A DNA stretch of 64,000 bases from Calliopum simillimum (lineage: Eukaryota; Arthropoda; Insecta; Diptera; Lauxaniidae). Where the stretch lies: NCBI GenBank assembly GCA_951812925.1, contig OX638371.1, positions 76,889,697 through 76,953,696 of the forward strand. Reading direction: 5' to 3'. This document shows positions 45,675-56,417 of the stretch, in pieces. Numbering within the stretch: position 1 is the first letter of the stretch; each line of letters opens with the position of its first letter. Under the pieces are notes generated by a model, which had not been told where the DNA came from, made no database searches, and worked only from the letters and a program-made list of their open reading frames with translations. The translations under genes were made by a program, and so were the position numbers.

Positions 45675-45905
45675 TATACCCTACACCCAGGGAATATTCA
45701 CTTTGTCCTTCCGTTTGTAATGCAGAGAAGGAAATAGAAAAGTATATATATTCTTGATCAGCGTCACCTCCTGAGTCGATATAGCCATATCCGTCTGTCT
45801 GGCTGGCTGGCTGGCTGGCTGTGTGTTGAAATACACTTTTTGGGAAAACTAAGCAAGATAATTCAAAGTTAGCTCCGGGGATTGAAAATGAGCGAAATAG
45901 GTAAG
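45675..45905 (-). mobile_element. DINE-1-like element 9, truncated, tandem to 8
   Basis: It starts with TATACCCTACACCCAGGG immediately after the ACTAGT of element 8. It continues through the CTGG run and GGGAAAACTAAGCAAGAT, and stops at GAAAATGAGCGAAATAGG. The tandem units and the ACTAGT end are absent. Confidence 0.85.
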
Positions 45906-46373
45906 AATGGTACTCATATCGTGTCTCTAAGTGGGAGAAATGGCCGTTTTTCGACCTCTTTTTTGAAAAAGTAAGCAATGAACCTATTTTAAAAACATTT
46001 TTGTCTTAGTCGGTAAGTGCTCATTAGTAATCTAACACATTTTTTTGTGTTCACGACAGCTCGATTTAAATTTTTCTTGAGTGGCTTGGATGCTTTTACA
46101 CCATGCTTTTTAAAAAATTTCTATTAGTTATATCTGACTTAAGTTATTATTTTAATTTAAGATACCTTTAATAGAAGTTTCGCCAAATTAATATGGTTGT
46201 TTCCTTTAAATTTTGTGTTATCAACACAATCAATTACGAAAAGGTCACATCTCCTGAACTTAATATATCAAAATCTATATATGTAATAACGTTACAATTA
46301 AAATATTTCTGCAGTTTTCCATTGATAATTGACCTTAAAATGTAACTCAAAAAGAAATTTTATAAATATTGTA

Positions 46374-47260
46374 GGGTAAGGGAGGGAAATATGGACCACC
46401 CATCTTTCTTTTTTAAATAAAACCCAAAATACATAAAACAAAACAATTAATTTTATGTCATTCAGTAAAGGAAACAATTTACCTTTATTCTGATTCACTT
46501 TTAGATAAATATCTCATCAGGATAAAGAAAAAAAAATAAAGAACTGAAAATTATCAAAATGAAGATAAAAAAAAAGTGTAGTGTAATATGGACCATATAG
46601 TCCATTTGGTACAGAAGTTGTATATAAAAATGTCACTTCCACATTCGGCACACTTTTCATGACTCCAAGTACGTCAGATTATATATTCAACCCAAAATTC
46701 GCCACGTCGATCTTCTGAGTAAAGGGTATTACATTATATGCATTTTTATAATTTTTTTCCTTTGTAGTTAACGAATTACATATAATGACCATCAGACTCG
46801 TCGTGAAAACTGCAAGTAGATTCCCCATCTGGAAAAGATGATAAATACATTTGTTTTCGATTCTTTTTTCTTTGGTGGTCCATATTACCCAAAGCACGTG
46901 TTGATGAAATAAATGGTTTTTTTATCAAAAACTCTTTTGGTTAATGGACTTATTTGTGCTAATAAATTATAAATGGTATTCACTGACTTTATGTAATTAA
47001 CCATTTTTTAAAAAACGCGATGTCTTTAAAGTGAAATAATGAAATATACTCACTAGAAAAAAAATTATCATTGATCTTTTTTTTAGAAAAATCAACTTTA
47101 CAGAAACATGCGGCTTCATCGAACGCTAAAATCGCCCTATTATAAGCTTTAGGTATTAGCGTTAAGTTTGAACATGAATGACGGTAACTCGTATGTATGC
47201 AGTGGGAAATAACCGTGTGGTCCATATTACCCACGTAGTCCATATTTCCCTCCCTTACCC
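46374..47260. mobile_element. 887-bp TA MITE, GGGTAAGGGAGGG ends, copy 2
   Basis: TA flanks at 46372-46373 and 47261-47262. The same ends, length and internal ATATGGACCA motifs (near 46386, 46586, 46877, 47219) as 31989-32872. Differences are single-base changes and small indels. Confidence 0.9.
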
Positions 47261-47414
47261 TACTACTGGCCGCCATTATGAATTCCAAAATTTACTAATA
47301 AATGGTCGTTGTTTATTTGAAAGATCTTGAGTAGTTGAAAATTTGGGACCTTAATCGCATTTTTATCTTGCTTCTGGAAACATAGGTGTCCCGGTTGACA
47401 TGGAACGTCCCATA

Positions 47415-48106
47415 TATTTATTCTTGATCAGCGTTACCTCCTGAGTGGATACAGATATGTCCGTTTGTCTAACTGGTTGGCTGGATGTCTGTCTGTCTGT
47501 GCGTGGAAATACATTTTTTGGGAAAACTGAGCAAGATAATTCAATGAAATTTGATACACTGCATCCGTCGTCAAAAATAGCTCTTTAACTTATCGAAATT
47601 AAGCGAAATCGGTCAACGGACACGCGTACCACCCATACAAAAAATATATTCAAATTGCAACTTTAGGAGTATCCTTCACGACAATGTAACTAAATACACA
47701 TAAATACTAGAAATAATTAGCGCAAGCTCTGAGAAAAAATTCGGCGAATTCGGACAATATGGCGTGTCACCTCCCATACATAAACATTTTTTTGAGATTA
47801 TCCAGCTAAGTTTCACTCCAACACTAAGAACTACAAATGCAGGGTCTGAGCAAAAACTAGGAAAATTTGGGACAAGAGGGCGTGGCACCCATATAAGCAA
47901 AAGTTTCGAAATTCTATGTTGAAAGAGTTTTTTGAGATAACGAACCAAATTTCACTCAGACACTAAGTGCTATAAATGCACGCTCTGAACAAAAGCTAGA
48001 CGAACTCGAACAAGAGGGCGTGGCACCTCCCATAAAAGAAAATTTTCAAAATACTGCAGTGTATGGTAATTAATGTTGGCCAGGCTAAAGGTTACACCCT
48101 TACTAA
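47415..48106 (-). mobile_element. DINE-1-like element 10, hairpin end missing
   Basis: It begins inside the TATATATATTCTTGATCAG tract directly at the border of the composite element and lacks the TATACCC hairpin. Three tandem units follow, ending GGCCAGGCTAAAGGTTACAC and ACTAAG. Its missing left part is not found upstream of 44425. Confidence 0.83.
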
Positions 48107-48953
48107 GTGTTTAATATTGTTGTTCTTTTTTAACCTTAGCTGTCAAAATCATGAAAAAAACAAGGGCTGCATAGTCTTTTGGAGCAAATGAGAAGAATAA
48201 AAGTATTCCGTTAGCAAGTGATTTTTGCGCCCATAGACCTCGAATGACTTTTTATTCGTCATGATTTAGCAATGAACTTTTTTTTTTTTCTAAATTCAAT
48301 TATGAACAATATGAGCTGTGCCTATACTACATAGAAGCAATTCCGGCTGTTTTGTGAGGTATTTATAGAAAACAGCATTTGACATTGAATCGCATTCAAT
48401 GTTTTCATAACTAATCAAGTTTTTTCTGACCTCCAAGCTTTATTTACTGAAAAAAAGAAGTGTTTTGGAGAAAAATGCTGTTTACAGTTTTTGAGTCTAG
48501 TATAATACCGCGAAAAACAGGATAGATACGAGCGTTACTTAAAACAGATGGTCAAGCTGCAAAGGAATCCTGCTGTTATCAACTGATACTGTTTCACCAG
48601 AATGAGATCAAATTATTTTCTTTGCTTTGACATATTCCGCAATATTTTTGTTTACTTAAAACTGTTTACACTTCTTGTTTCATAGAAACCGGGATATTTG
48701 CTGTAAATACACAAGTATCCCATTGAAAGATAAAGTGATGGAGGAAAAAAAGGGTTCCCTGAAATGATATCTGTGTTTTGCACATAGAAAGGATGCATTG
48801 CAATCATTTTTTTTTTTAATTTATACGCAAAGAATTTTTTCCGATAAATATGTAGACCATTTATCGTGCAACTCATATTTTTGCGAAAGCAATATAAATG
48901 TTAATACAATTTTCATATCTGAAACGTCCGATTTTAACATACCTAATGATATA
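48107..48953. other. Spacer, no gene seen
   Basis: AT-rich non-coding DNA without recognised repeats. Confidence 0.5.
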
Positions 48954-49109
48954 TGTGACCTGGTCTATGAAAAAGGGGCTTACGTGCGAAAGAAAAATTT
49001 CGTGAAAACAACTGGAAAGCAACTTTTAAAGATCAATTTATGCGAATCGGCCAATAATTGGAAAATTTTTTGTTGACACGTAAGCACCCTTTTCATAGAC
49101 CAGGTCACA
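48954..49109. mobile_element. 156-bp TA MITE with TGTGACCTGGTCTATG ends
   Basis: The ends TGTGACCTGGTCTATGAAAA match at both sides (about 36 bp, few mismatches). TA flanks at 48952-48953 and 49110-49111. The smallest complete element in the window. Confidence 0.87.
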
Positions 49110-49975
49110 TATATTAACAAAAAAAAAAAAAAAGTTTTACGTAAAAACGATGAAACTCTTCGCTGGATGCAAACTTATTTCTATTCGTTAAAACTTTAAA
49201 CACTCAAATTTATACTAAGAAACATTATTTCTTTGAGCTGTGTAGTTTAAAAATTGTTGAAAATGAGCACTTCTTCAATTAGCCACTGTAAGACGATTTA
49301 ACTTGAGGCTTTTGTGCAAAGTAAAAGATATCGGCATTTCCAGAGAAAGGTCCAAAGTGAGCCAAAAATTTAAATTATCATATCTCTGAAACTATTTAGC
49401 GTACAAAGATGAGATTTGGTTTTTATACAAAAAGCACCAAGACAAATAATGTGCATTGGAGAAAATGGGGGTATCACGCCCCCAAAAATCACTTCATCAT
49501 TGATGTATAAGTGATCCCAGCATTCAGACACCGACGTATGTACATATGTTTATGCCGAACTGTTATGTACACGAACTATTTACATGCCGAACTACTGATA
49601 TGCTGACCTCGCTTGAGTATGTTTAAGCTAGTTTAAGTAAGTTGTTATCGAGACTTGAATAAGGACACTGAACTAAATAAAATACAACAATCATATCTCT
49701 GAAAATATTTAACGCATATTAATGAGATCTAATACATGTGTACAGTGCGCCAGGACGAATAATGTTCACTGAGAAAATGGGCGATGCCACGCCCCTAAAA
49801 ATAATTCATAATTTATAAGATTTGGTACACATGTAAAATGGATAGGGACAAATGACATCCTTTGGAAAAATTGGTAAAGCCACGTCAACTTAACAAGATA
49901 AGATGAACCAACATTCTCTGGGAAATCCTGGCTTTTTGAAAGATTTTCAATTAAAAATTTGTATGGTGGAAAAAA
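49110..49975. other. Spacer with a direct repeat pair
   Basis: Segments at about 49376-49500 and 49691-49815 share TCATATCTCTGAAA-TATTTA-CG, ATGAGAT, AGCACCA/GCGCCA, AATAATGT-CA and GCCACGCCCCTAAAAAT. This is an unrecognised dispersed repeat, also echoed near 34112. No gene. Confidence 0.55.
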
Positions 49976-50125
49976 ACATCCCGTGCGACACGTCCCTTGC
50001 GACCCCGATTAAAATTAAATTAAAAAAAAAAGTTTGAATCATTTATCATTTATCGTTTTATTTTGACTTTTTTTTACTTCAAATGTGTTCGACGCTCACG
50101 TGCGACACCATGGAAATGCCCATAT
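49976..50125. repeat. Repeat with GTGTCGCACGTGA motif, copy 2
   Basis: An imperfect inverted pair: CATCCCGTGCGACACGTCCC at the left and GCTCACGTGCGACACCATGG at the right. The reverse complement matches 19468-19545 across about 80 bp. Confidence 0.65.
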
Positions 50126-50611
50126 GTATTGTGTAAAACTCCTTGAAAGAACTTAAGCATGTTTCCAGGTACTGTGCATTAATTGCAAGTTTTACAACAA
50201 GAGGATTTAGTATGTATTTTGGTTACCAATAAACGACTTTATTATATTGAAAAACACTTTAACTATTATTATTATTATTTTACCTTTAATTTTAATTTTC
50301 AGATTTCAGAAGAAGGTAAACTTCCTAAGTTAAGAAGACAGTTTACTTAATTATTGAAAAAAGTATAAGAGCTAAGTTGGAAGCTCACTGATTTCATTCC
50401 TGGATCCAACGCACGCACTATGGCCGTAAAGCTTTCAACATTTTTATATTAAGACCTTTTTTTGGGAAGGATAGGATCCAAACAAATTTTTTTAGAGTAA
50501 CTTGGGGCAGAAAATCTAAAAATTACTGAACAGTAAGCTCCCATCGTCAATGTATTTTAATTGTTGGTAGCTAATAATGTAAATCATTATCTGTTCCAAA
50601 AACAATTAAAA
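50126..50611. other. Spacer, no gene seen
   Basis: AT-rich non-coding DNA up to the next DINE. Confidence 0.5.
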
Positions 50612-51554
50612 ACTAGTAAGGGTATTACCTTTGGTCTGGCCAAACATTAAATACCCTACACTGCAGTGCTTTGAAAATTTTGCTTATGAGGAAGGTGCCA
50701 CGCCCTCTTGTCTAAGTACACCCAGTTTTTGCTCAGAGCTTGCAGTTATAGTTTTTAGTGTCTGAGTGAAATTTAGCTGGGTTGTCTTAAAAAAACGTTT
50801 TCAGTATGCCGTTTTGAAACTTTTGTTTATATGGAAGTGCCACGCCTTCTTTTACTCAGAGCTTGCATTTATAGTTCTTAGTATTCGAGTGAAATTTAGT
50901 TGGACTATCTCAAAAAAACTCTTTCAGTATAATTTTTTGAAACTTTGGCTTATATGGGAGGTACCACGCCCTCTTGTCCGAATTTGCCTTGTTTTTGTCC
51001 AGAGCTTGCGCTAATTATTCCTAGTATTTATGTGTATTGTGGTTGCATTGTAGTGAAAAATACTCCAAGTTGCGTTTTGAATATATTTTTGTATGGGCGG
51101 TAGGCGTGTCTTGTGTAGTTTTCTCGTAAAAAATTTTTCCACAGACGGACAGCCAACCAGACAGACGGACATAGCTATATCGACTCAAGAGTTGACGTTA
51201 GTCAATGATATATGAGCTGCTTATTGTGAAATTGAGGTAAGTCCAAAACGATGCCATGCAATGTCGAAGTAATGTGAATTGACATTTTGTTAGAAATGAA
51301 TAAAATTGATCTGTTTTCACAAAAAGTTTACTTAATGATATGGAATTGATGGCGTTAAGTTGAAAAAATGATAACGGTCAAATAACCAATCATTATGGCA
51401 CATAATGCTTATGACATTAATTTTGCCTTGTTTTGGACTTGCTCCACTTTCATAATAAATCGCTCATATATACTTTTCCATACCTGTCACGAGTTCTTCT
51501 CTGTGTTACAAACAGAAGGACAAAGTGAATATACCTTGCGTGAAGGGGATAAAG
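50612..51554 (+). mobile_element. DINE-1-like element 11, split by a MITE
   Basis: It starts ACTAGTAAGGGTATTACC with three tandem units. It is cut in the TATATA tract at 51210 by a 258-bp MITE and resumes at 51469 with ACTTTTCCATACCTGTCACG, ending near GTGAAGGGGATAAA. Confidence 0.85.
51211..51468. mobile_element. 258-bp TA MITE with TATGAGC ends
   Basis: The ends TATGAGCTGCTTATTGTGAA and TATGAGCGATTTATTATGAA are flanked by TA (51209-51210 and 51469-51470). Non-coding. It sits in the TATATA tract of the DINE. Confidence 0.78.
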
Positions 51555-51776
51555 ATGCTGATATTGTTTTAAGTGTCCCTCTAACTTTTGAGATGGTTTC
51601 GAGATGATTTTTTTTTTTTTTGCTTCATACAAATTTAGTCAGTTTAATGTGCCCTTTTCGAAATTCATTTAAAAAGGAGTAGTATGAGTAGATGAAAAAA
51701 AGTCAATATCGAAAAAATTCGGAGAAGTGACCTTTGCACATTCAGTTAAAAATATGCCACGACATTTTTATTTTTA

Positions 51777-51781
<5 letters not shown>

Positions 51782-51825
<44 letters not shown>

Positions 51826-51840
51826 AGTAATCAAACTTAA
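51782..51840. repeat. (ATT)n microsatellite
   Basis: About 17 ATT triplets in a row, immediately before the LINE fragment. It includes the left copy of its target duplication TATTATAAGTAA. Confidence 0.9.
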
Positions 51841-52285
51841 CTACATGTTTTACGTCGAGGGCGATATGGCCACTGTATGACGCTAACAGAATACGTAGAA
51901 TTATTTCCTTAGATAGGCAAAGTCTCAGAGCTTTAATTGGTATCATTACAGGGCACTATTTTATAGGCAGACACGCTTCTAGATTGGGCCTTACTGACGT
52001 ATGAGATCTTTGTAGAAGTTGTAAAGATCCTGACGTCGAAGAGTCCATTTCCTTTGTGAATGATCAGCGTTGGCTAACCGAAGTTATAAGGTGTTCGAAA
52101 GTCACTTCTTCGACCCTCTTGAAGATATAGCTCAAAAGAGTCCCAAATCCATTTTGGAGTTTATAAAAATTTCTAAATGGTTCACATAGGTTAACAACGA
52201 AGTTATATATCGGGTATACAATGGGCCTAATCGCGGCCTAAGTTATGATGTCAACTGCCATCTCCCGCGCTAACCTAACCTAACC
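51841..52285 (+). mobile_element. 5'-truncated LINE 3' end with TAACC tail
   Basis: It is flanked by a 12-bp target duplication TATTATAAGTAA (51829-51840 and 52286-52297). One frame reads SLRALIGIITGHYFIGRHAS then RLGLTDV, CRSCKDPDVEESISF and, after a shift, EDIAQKSPKSILEFIKISKW with a stop. This is the C-terminal end of the same LINE group as 22418-22715. The 3' end is CTAACCTAACCTAACC, a simple-sequence tail. Confidence 0.85.
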
Positions 52286-52297
52286 TATTATAAGTAA

Positions 52298-53250
52298 AAT
52301 CTAAAGTGGCAGTGAAAAGAAATTGTAGAATTATAACAATGAAATTGAAATTTATAAATCATAAAAATTTTCGAAGTTCACTCAAAGTAAGATGCCATTT
52401 TGTGCAATATGTAGTTAAAAATATCAAGCGCAAATATTAACAATATAAAGTAAATACCATAAGCAAAAAGGCAAAAGGTTGTACCTTTTGATACTTAAAA
52501 AATACTCGTGGTCATATAAGTTTCTGAGCACACATATTGACAAGTTACCTTTTTGCGCAAAAGTAGAATAGTAAATATATGTACGAGGACTCTATGATAA
52601 GTACTTGGCCTTGACAAAGAAAACCATTAATGTTTGTACAGTCACCTGAAGACTTAACGAGAATCCTATAAAATCCCATATTAACATTAAATAGTGGTAG
52701 TGCGTAATCTCTGGCCAAGGCAAGATACTTATCATACAATCATCATAAGAGTTTCAGATTATGCGAATTTGTATTTTATCCGTAAGTCAACATGTCGTAC
52801 AAAGTGATGTATTGAAGTAGAAAACTACAGAATCAAGTACTATAAACACAAAATGAACGAAGTTCATAGAAATGTTGCTTTTTGTCTCTTTGTTTTTTGT
52901 AGTTTACTGAGTTTTCTATTTGAATTCCTGAGAAGTACTTCAAAACTAAGCAAATGTCTTTCTCTTGACTTACAGTTGTGTAAAAAGGCTGATAATTTTT
53001 CAAGAATCTAGAAATGAGTTATTTTTTTTTTTGTTTAAGTGATAATAAATACAATTTTTTACGTCAAAGCATTAAATTCTTTTATCATATAAGATTTTTG
53101 CATTTTTAGTATGGTAGATGTTAAAAGTCTATATATTACACAGAGCAGCACTGATTTTGCGGCATAGGGTTATGGAGTCGATTTCGAATAATCATGCCAT
53201 ACTGAATACAAAAATAATATCAGATACTCCGAATTGACTCTAGTTCTCTA
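52298..53250. other. Spacer with a small inverted repeat
   Basis: TATGATAAGTACTTGGCCTT (about 52590) pairs imperfectly with CCAAGGCAAGATACTTATCA (about 52714-52735), so a small MITE of about 155 bp is possible. No gene. Confidence 0.45.
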
Positions 53251-54015
53251 CACGGAGAGAAAAAAATGTTCTAAAATCAAGCTCAAATCGTTCTTAAATT
53301 AAATATTCAAAATTAAGCCCAATATAGCATAAAATCATCCCAAAATACGACCAACTTGTTCGCAATTCAAGCTCAAATTTGGGCATAATATAAATTTTGA
53401 TAATTAAGACCAATTGTTCTCAATGCATGCCATTTTGTACTTGTTTATCAAAAATAATAAATAAGCCCATTTTTTGCTTAATTCAAGCTCTTTTGTGATT
53501 GTTTATCAAAAAATAAATTTTCATTTGTGTTTATTCTGTGTGTTTATGATTCTCAATATGACTATGTCATCTACTGCTTAAATAATTCCTGTTACGATGT
53601 ACTGAGGTGTCTTTGGACATTTTGGTACATTGATTTTTGAAAATGAAATGATATTTCTTGCATTTGGCAAAAATGGTCATATTCATATTTTAATAAATAA
53701 GTAATTATTAAGAAAAAATGGGAATATTTATTTTTTTTTTATAAACAAGTACAAAAGGGCTGAGTTAAGCACAAATGGGTTTAATAAATTTTTGATGAAC
53801 AATCCCAAATTGAATTGAATTGAGCTCAAATGGGCATATTCACTTTTTTGATAAACAATCACATTATTACTTGATATCAAGAAAATTATGGACAAGCTGA
53901 AAATCACACCCAAAATTGATTGGTTTGGGATTGTTTTTAGCTCAAAATTCTCTGCGTGTAGATATCCTTGTTTTAAAGTGCAAAAATAACTGTTTTGAGG
54001 CATATTTGAAGTTTT
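53222..54015. repeat. Unnamed repeat split by the CACGGAG element
   Basis: Joined across the insertion it reads GAATTGACTCTAGTTCTC, TAGATATCCTTG, then AAAGTGCAAAAATAACTGTT and TTGAGGCAT. Two more copies are at about 54195-54260 (+) and 54390-54470 (reverse). The family is unknown. Confidence 0.7.
53251..53958. mobile_element. 708-bp TA element with CACGGAGAGAA ends
   Basis: The ends CACGGAGAGAA and CACGCAGAGAA are flanked by TA (53249-53250 and 53959-53960). A paralogous empty site at about 54212-54228 (AGTTCTCTAGAAATCC) confirms the insertion point. The body contains repeated phrases such as AAGCTCAAAT, TTGGGCATA and TTGATAAACAA in both orientations. Non-coding. Confidence 0.85.
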
Positions 54016-54194
54016 TACTTAGTATTGCACTTACAGTAGACAGTGTAATACAAGGCATAATCATCCTTATTAAATCATACTTTGAATTTTCCGATTAGAT
54101 CCTTACTTTCCCAGTAATCAACCATTGAAGTAATGATATTTCAACTCCATTTAAAGGACTATTTTTTTTTACTAAATACTTAGGGAATGGTTTG

Positions 54195-54475
54195 TGTTTC
54201 TGAATTAACTCTAGTTCTCTAGAAATCCTTGCTCAAAAGAGCAAAAATAGCTACTTTGTTTGTATGGAGATGAAATAGGTGATAACTCGGAAAGTAAAGA
54301 TCTAATTGGAATAGTTCAAAGGTAAGATTTAATGACTTGTTAATGACGTTAACAAAAATTAATTACAATGTTTGCTGTGAGACGTTATACTCCTTCAAAC
54401 ATGCCTCAAAACAGCTATTTTTGCACTTTTTAGCAAAGATATCTGGAGAAGTAGAGTCAATTCTGACAAATAATT
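54195..54475. repeat. Two inverted copies of the unnamed repeat
   Basis: The forward copy from 54195 and reverse copy to about 54475 face each other and match the split copy at 53222-54015. The arms share AGCAAAAATAGCT and (reverse) TGCCTCAAAACAGCT. Confidence 0.68.
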
Positions 54476-54490
54476 TATACCCTAGGTATC

Positions 54491-55570
54491 GGATGATCTT
54501 GGTGAATCTGAAAAAAAAAAAAAATGTTCTGGCCCTGTGTTATTAATGCATGTTTTTTCAAATCATTTGCCCTAAATTACTTCATTCAAGACCTGTTGGT
54601 GAGACGCGTTGGTTTTATGTTAAAGAACAAAGTCCGCTGCTGAAATTTGTTTTTAATTTGAAATGTTCTTGGAGGGCCCCCTTTCATTTATTACGTTTTC
54701 CCAATACTTTGATTGGGTTGGATAGAACCTATTATTTTTTAACAGCGATACTTTTAGCTGGAAATCTCAGTTTAAGCTGGAAAAAAAAGTGCTTCAGGAA
54801 ATAAGTACCTTCAAAATATGATTTCGTTTCATGTTTTCCACTTTAATTGTAGAGTATTTCAAAACTTCTTCTAACCCGTTTAGATCACTAACTGAGCTAG
54901 TGCTGCCATTCATGTTTTTCTGGAAGACATCTTCAATCTTTTATACTTACAATCGTTGTTGGCATGTAGCGATAAATATTATGATATTTATACGCTGAAT
55001 CCAAGTCTGACCTTTGAATTTCTCTATCATGTTAGAATTTTGGATATTCAAACCCAAAAGTGCAAAATCATGGTTCTTCGTTATTTTTAAGGTTAAATAC
55101 AGGAATAATTTTTACTCTTCTCTACTGAAGACTTCATTTAGTACTAACCATTATTTTCAAAATGGACTATCAACTAGTGATCTATGATTTTTTCCTGCAA
55201 AGATGTTGACATTTTACGAAGACATCATGATGCGTCATTGTCATTTCATGGTTTCATGCAAATTTGGGTAAGGACAACTCGAAATCATGAATTAATAGAG
55301 CAATCGAGCTATAATTCAATGCTTTAATTCTATTATAATACACGTATTATGAAAGCATGACCAAACTTATTTGTTTACAGCTGGAATCCGTTTTCATTTA
55401 GAACTTTTGAGAACTTGGAATTAAAGATTATTGCAAGTCTTGTACAGCGATATTATCGTTGTGGTTAGACCAAGACCCAAATAGTTCAATTAAAATTTTT
55501 TCCGGCGTTTGACTTTAAAAATAATATTAGCCGAAGTAAATGCTTTTGTTGCTAAGTAAATTTATATATT
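54491..55570. other. Non-coding spacer
   Basis: No gene or clear repeat recognised. Confidence 0.5.
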
Positions 55571-55840
55571 AGGGTGGGCCGATTTGGAAACTGACCTCAG
55601 GATCTACAACATATATAAATTTTCATAACCGAAAAAGTAACCGTTTAGGAAAAATTGGATTTTATCGAATATTTCCTATACGGTTTCTTTTTCGAAAATA
55701 CAAATCAATATTATTTGTAGAACCTCTATTTCTCCACAAAAAAGATTCTTTACTTTTTATCATGTGACTCGCTATTTTCATCAATAACCCTCTTAAATGA
55801 AAAGTAATTGAAACCACACGGATAACGGAACAGGCCTGAA
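55571..55840. mobile_element. Diverged relative of MITE 14283-14668
   Basis: The right half (TTATTTGTAGAACC, TATTTCTCCACAA, GACTCGCTATTTTCATCA, CAGGCCTGAATA) follows the right half of the 14283-14668 element. The left end (AGGGTGGGCCGATTTGG) differs, so the element is either recombined or has a different left arm. Confidence 0.6.
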
Positions 55841-56417
55841 TAATGACGGATTATTAAGTGAAGCGACTTACTGATGGTACATATTGTATAACAGTGAAGA
55901 AGATATTATTTTTTTGATTTATTAAATTGAGATACGGTTTATAATTCAAATTTAATTTTTTTTTTTTTTTTTGTGTAATTGAACTTATCATTTAAAACTC
56001 TTTTATCATATGATAGCAATAGCTAGATTTTAACTATTTAAGCTAACAGCATGAACAACTCTTAAGTATATTAAAATGCAATAAATATGCTTTAGCGTGC
56101 TTGTTGCCTTGTAGTTTTGAGGAAGAAATGCATTTTTTTTTGTTTAATTTCTTTTGTGATTCCTTGAGCTTTAATCTTTTACATGACAAGCAGGCAGGCA
56201 GTCCAGAAACTTCAAATGAAACAGAACCGTCGTGGGCAATAGAAAGACAGAAAAACCACAACTATACTGAAATAAAACCGCAATACATAATAAGAACTAA
56301 AGTTAAAGAAAATAATTAAAAAAATTGTTTTCTGTTGCTTATATGCGGCGTTATAGTTATTTTTACTCACAGATTTTTAAACAAAAATTTCAAAAAACTT
56401 TTGCGTAAGCCTACACG
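55841..56417. other. Spacer, no gene seen
   Basis: AT-rich non-coding DNA. Overlapping open frames on both strands near 56050-56310 lack any family feature. Confidence 0.5.

Larger units (their letters stand above)
44426..47412. mobile_element. Composite TIR element (TGGGACGTTCCATG ends) with nested TEs
   Basis: The ends TGGGACGTTCCATGTTAACC and TGGGACGTTCCATGTCAACC are flanked by TA at 44424-44425 and 47413-47414. Further in, TCATAATGGCGGCC and GGCCGCCATTATGA also pair. Inside lie two adjacent DINEs (45039-45905) and a TA MITE (46374-47260). The original element was therefore about 1.2 kb and non-coding as far as visible. Confidence 0.82.

Noticed and set aside
51782..51840. (ATT)n run considered as LINE tail
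   Set aside because: The LINE tail is the TAACC run at the other end; the ATT run is the target, and the duplication overlaps it.
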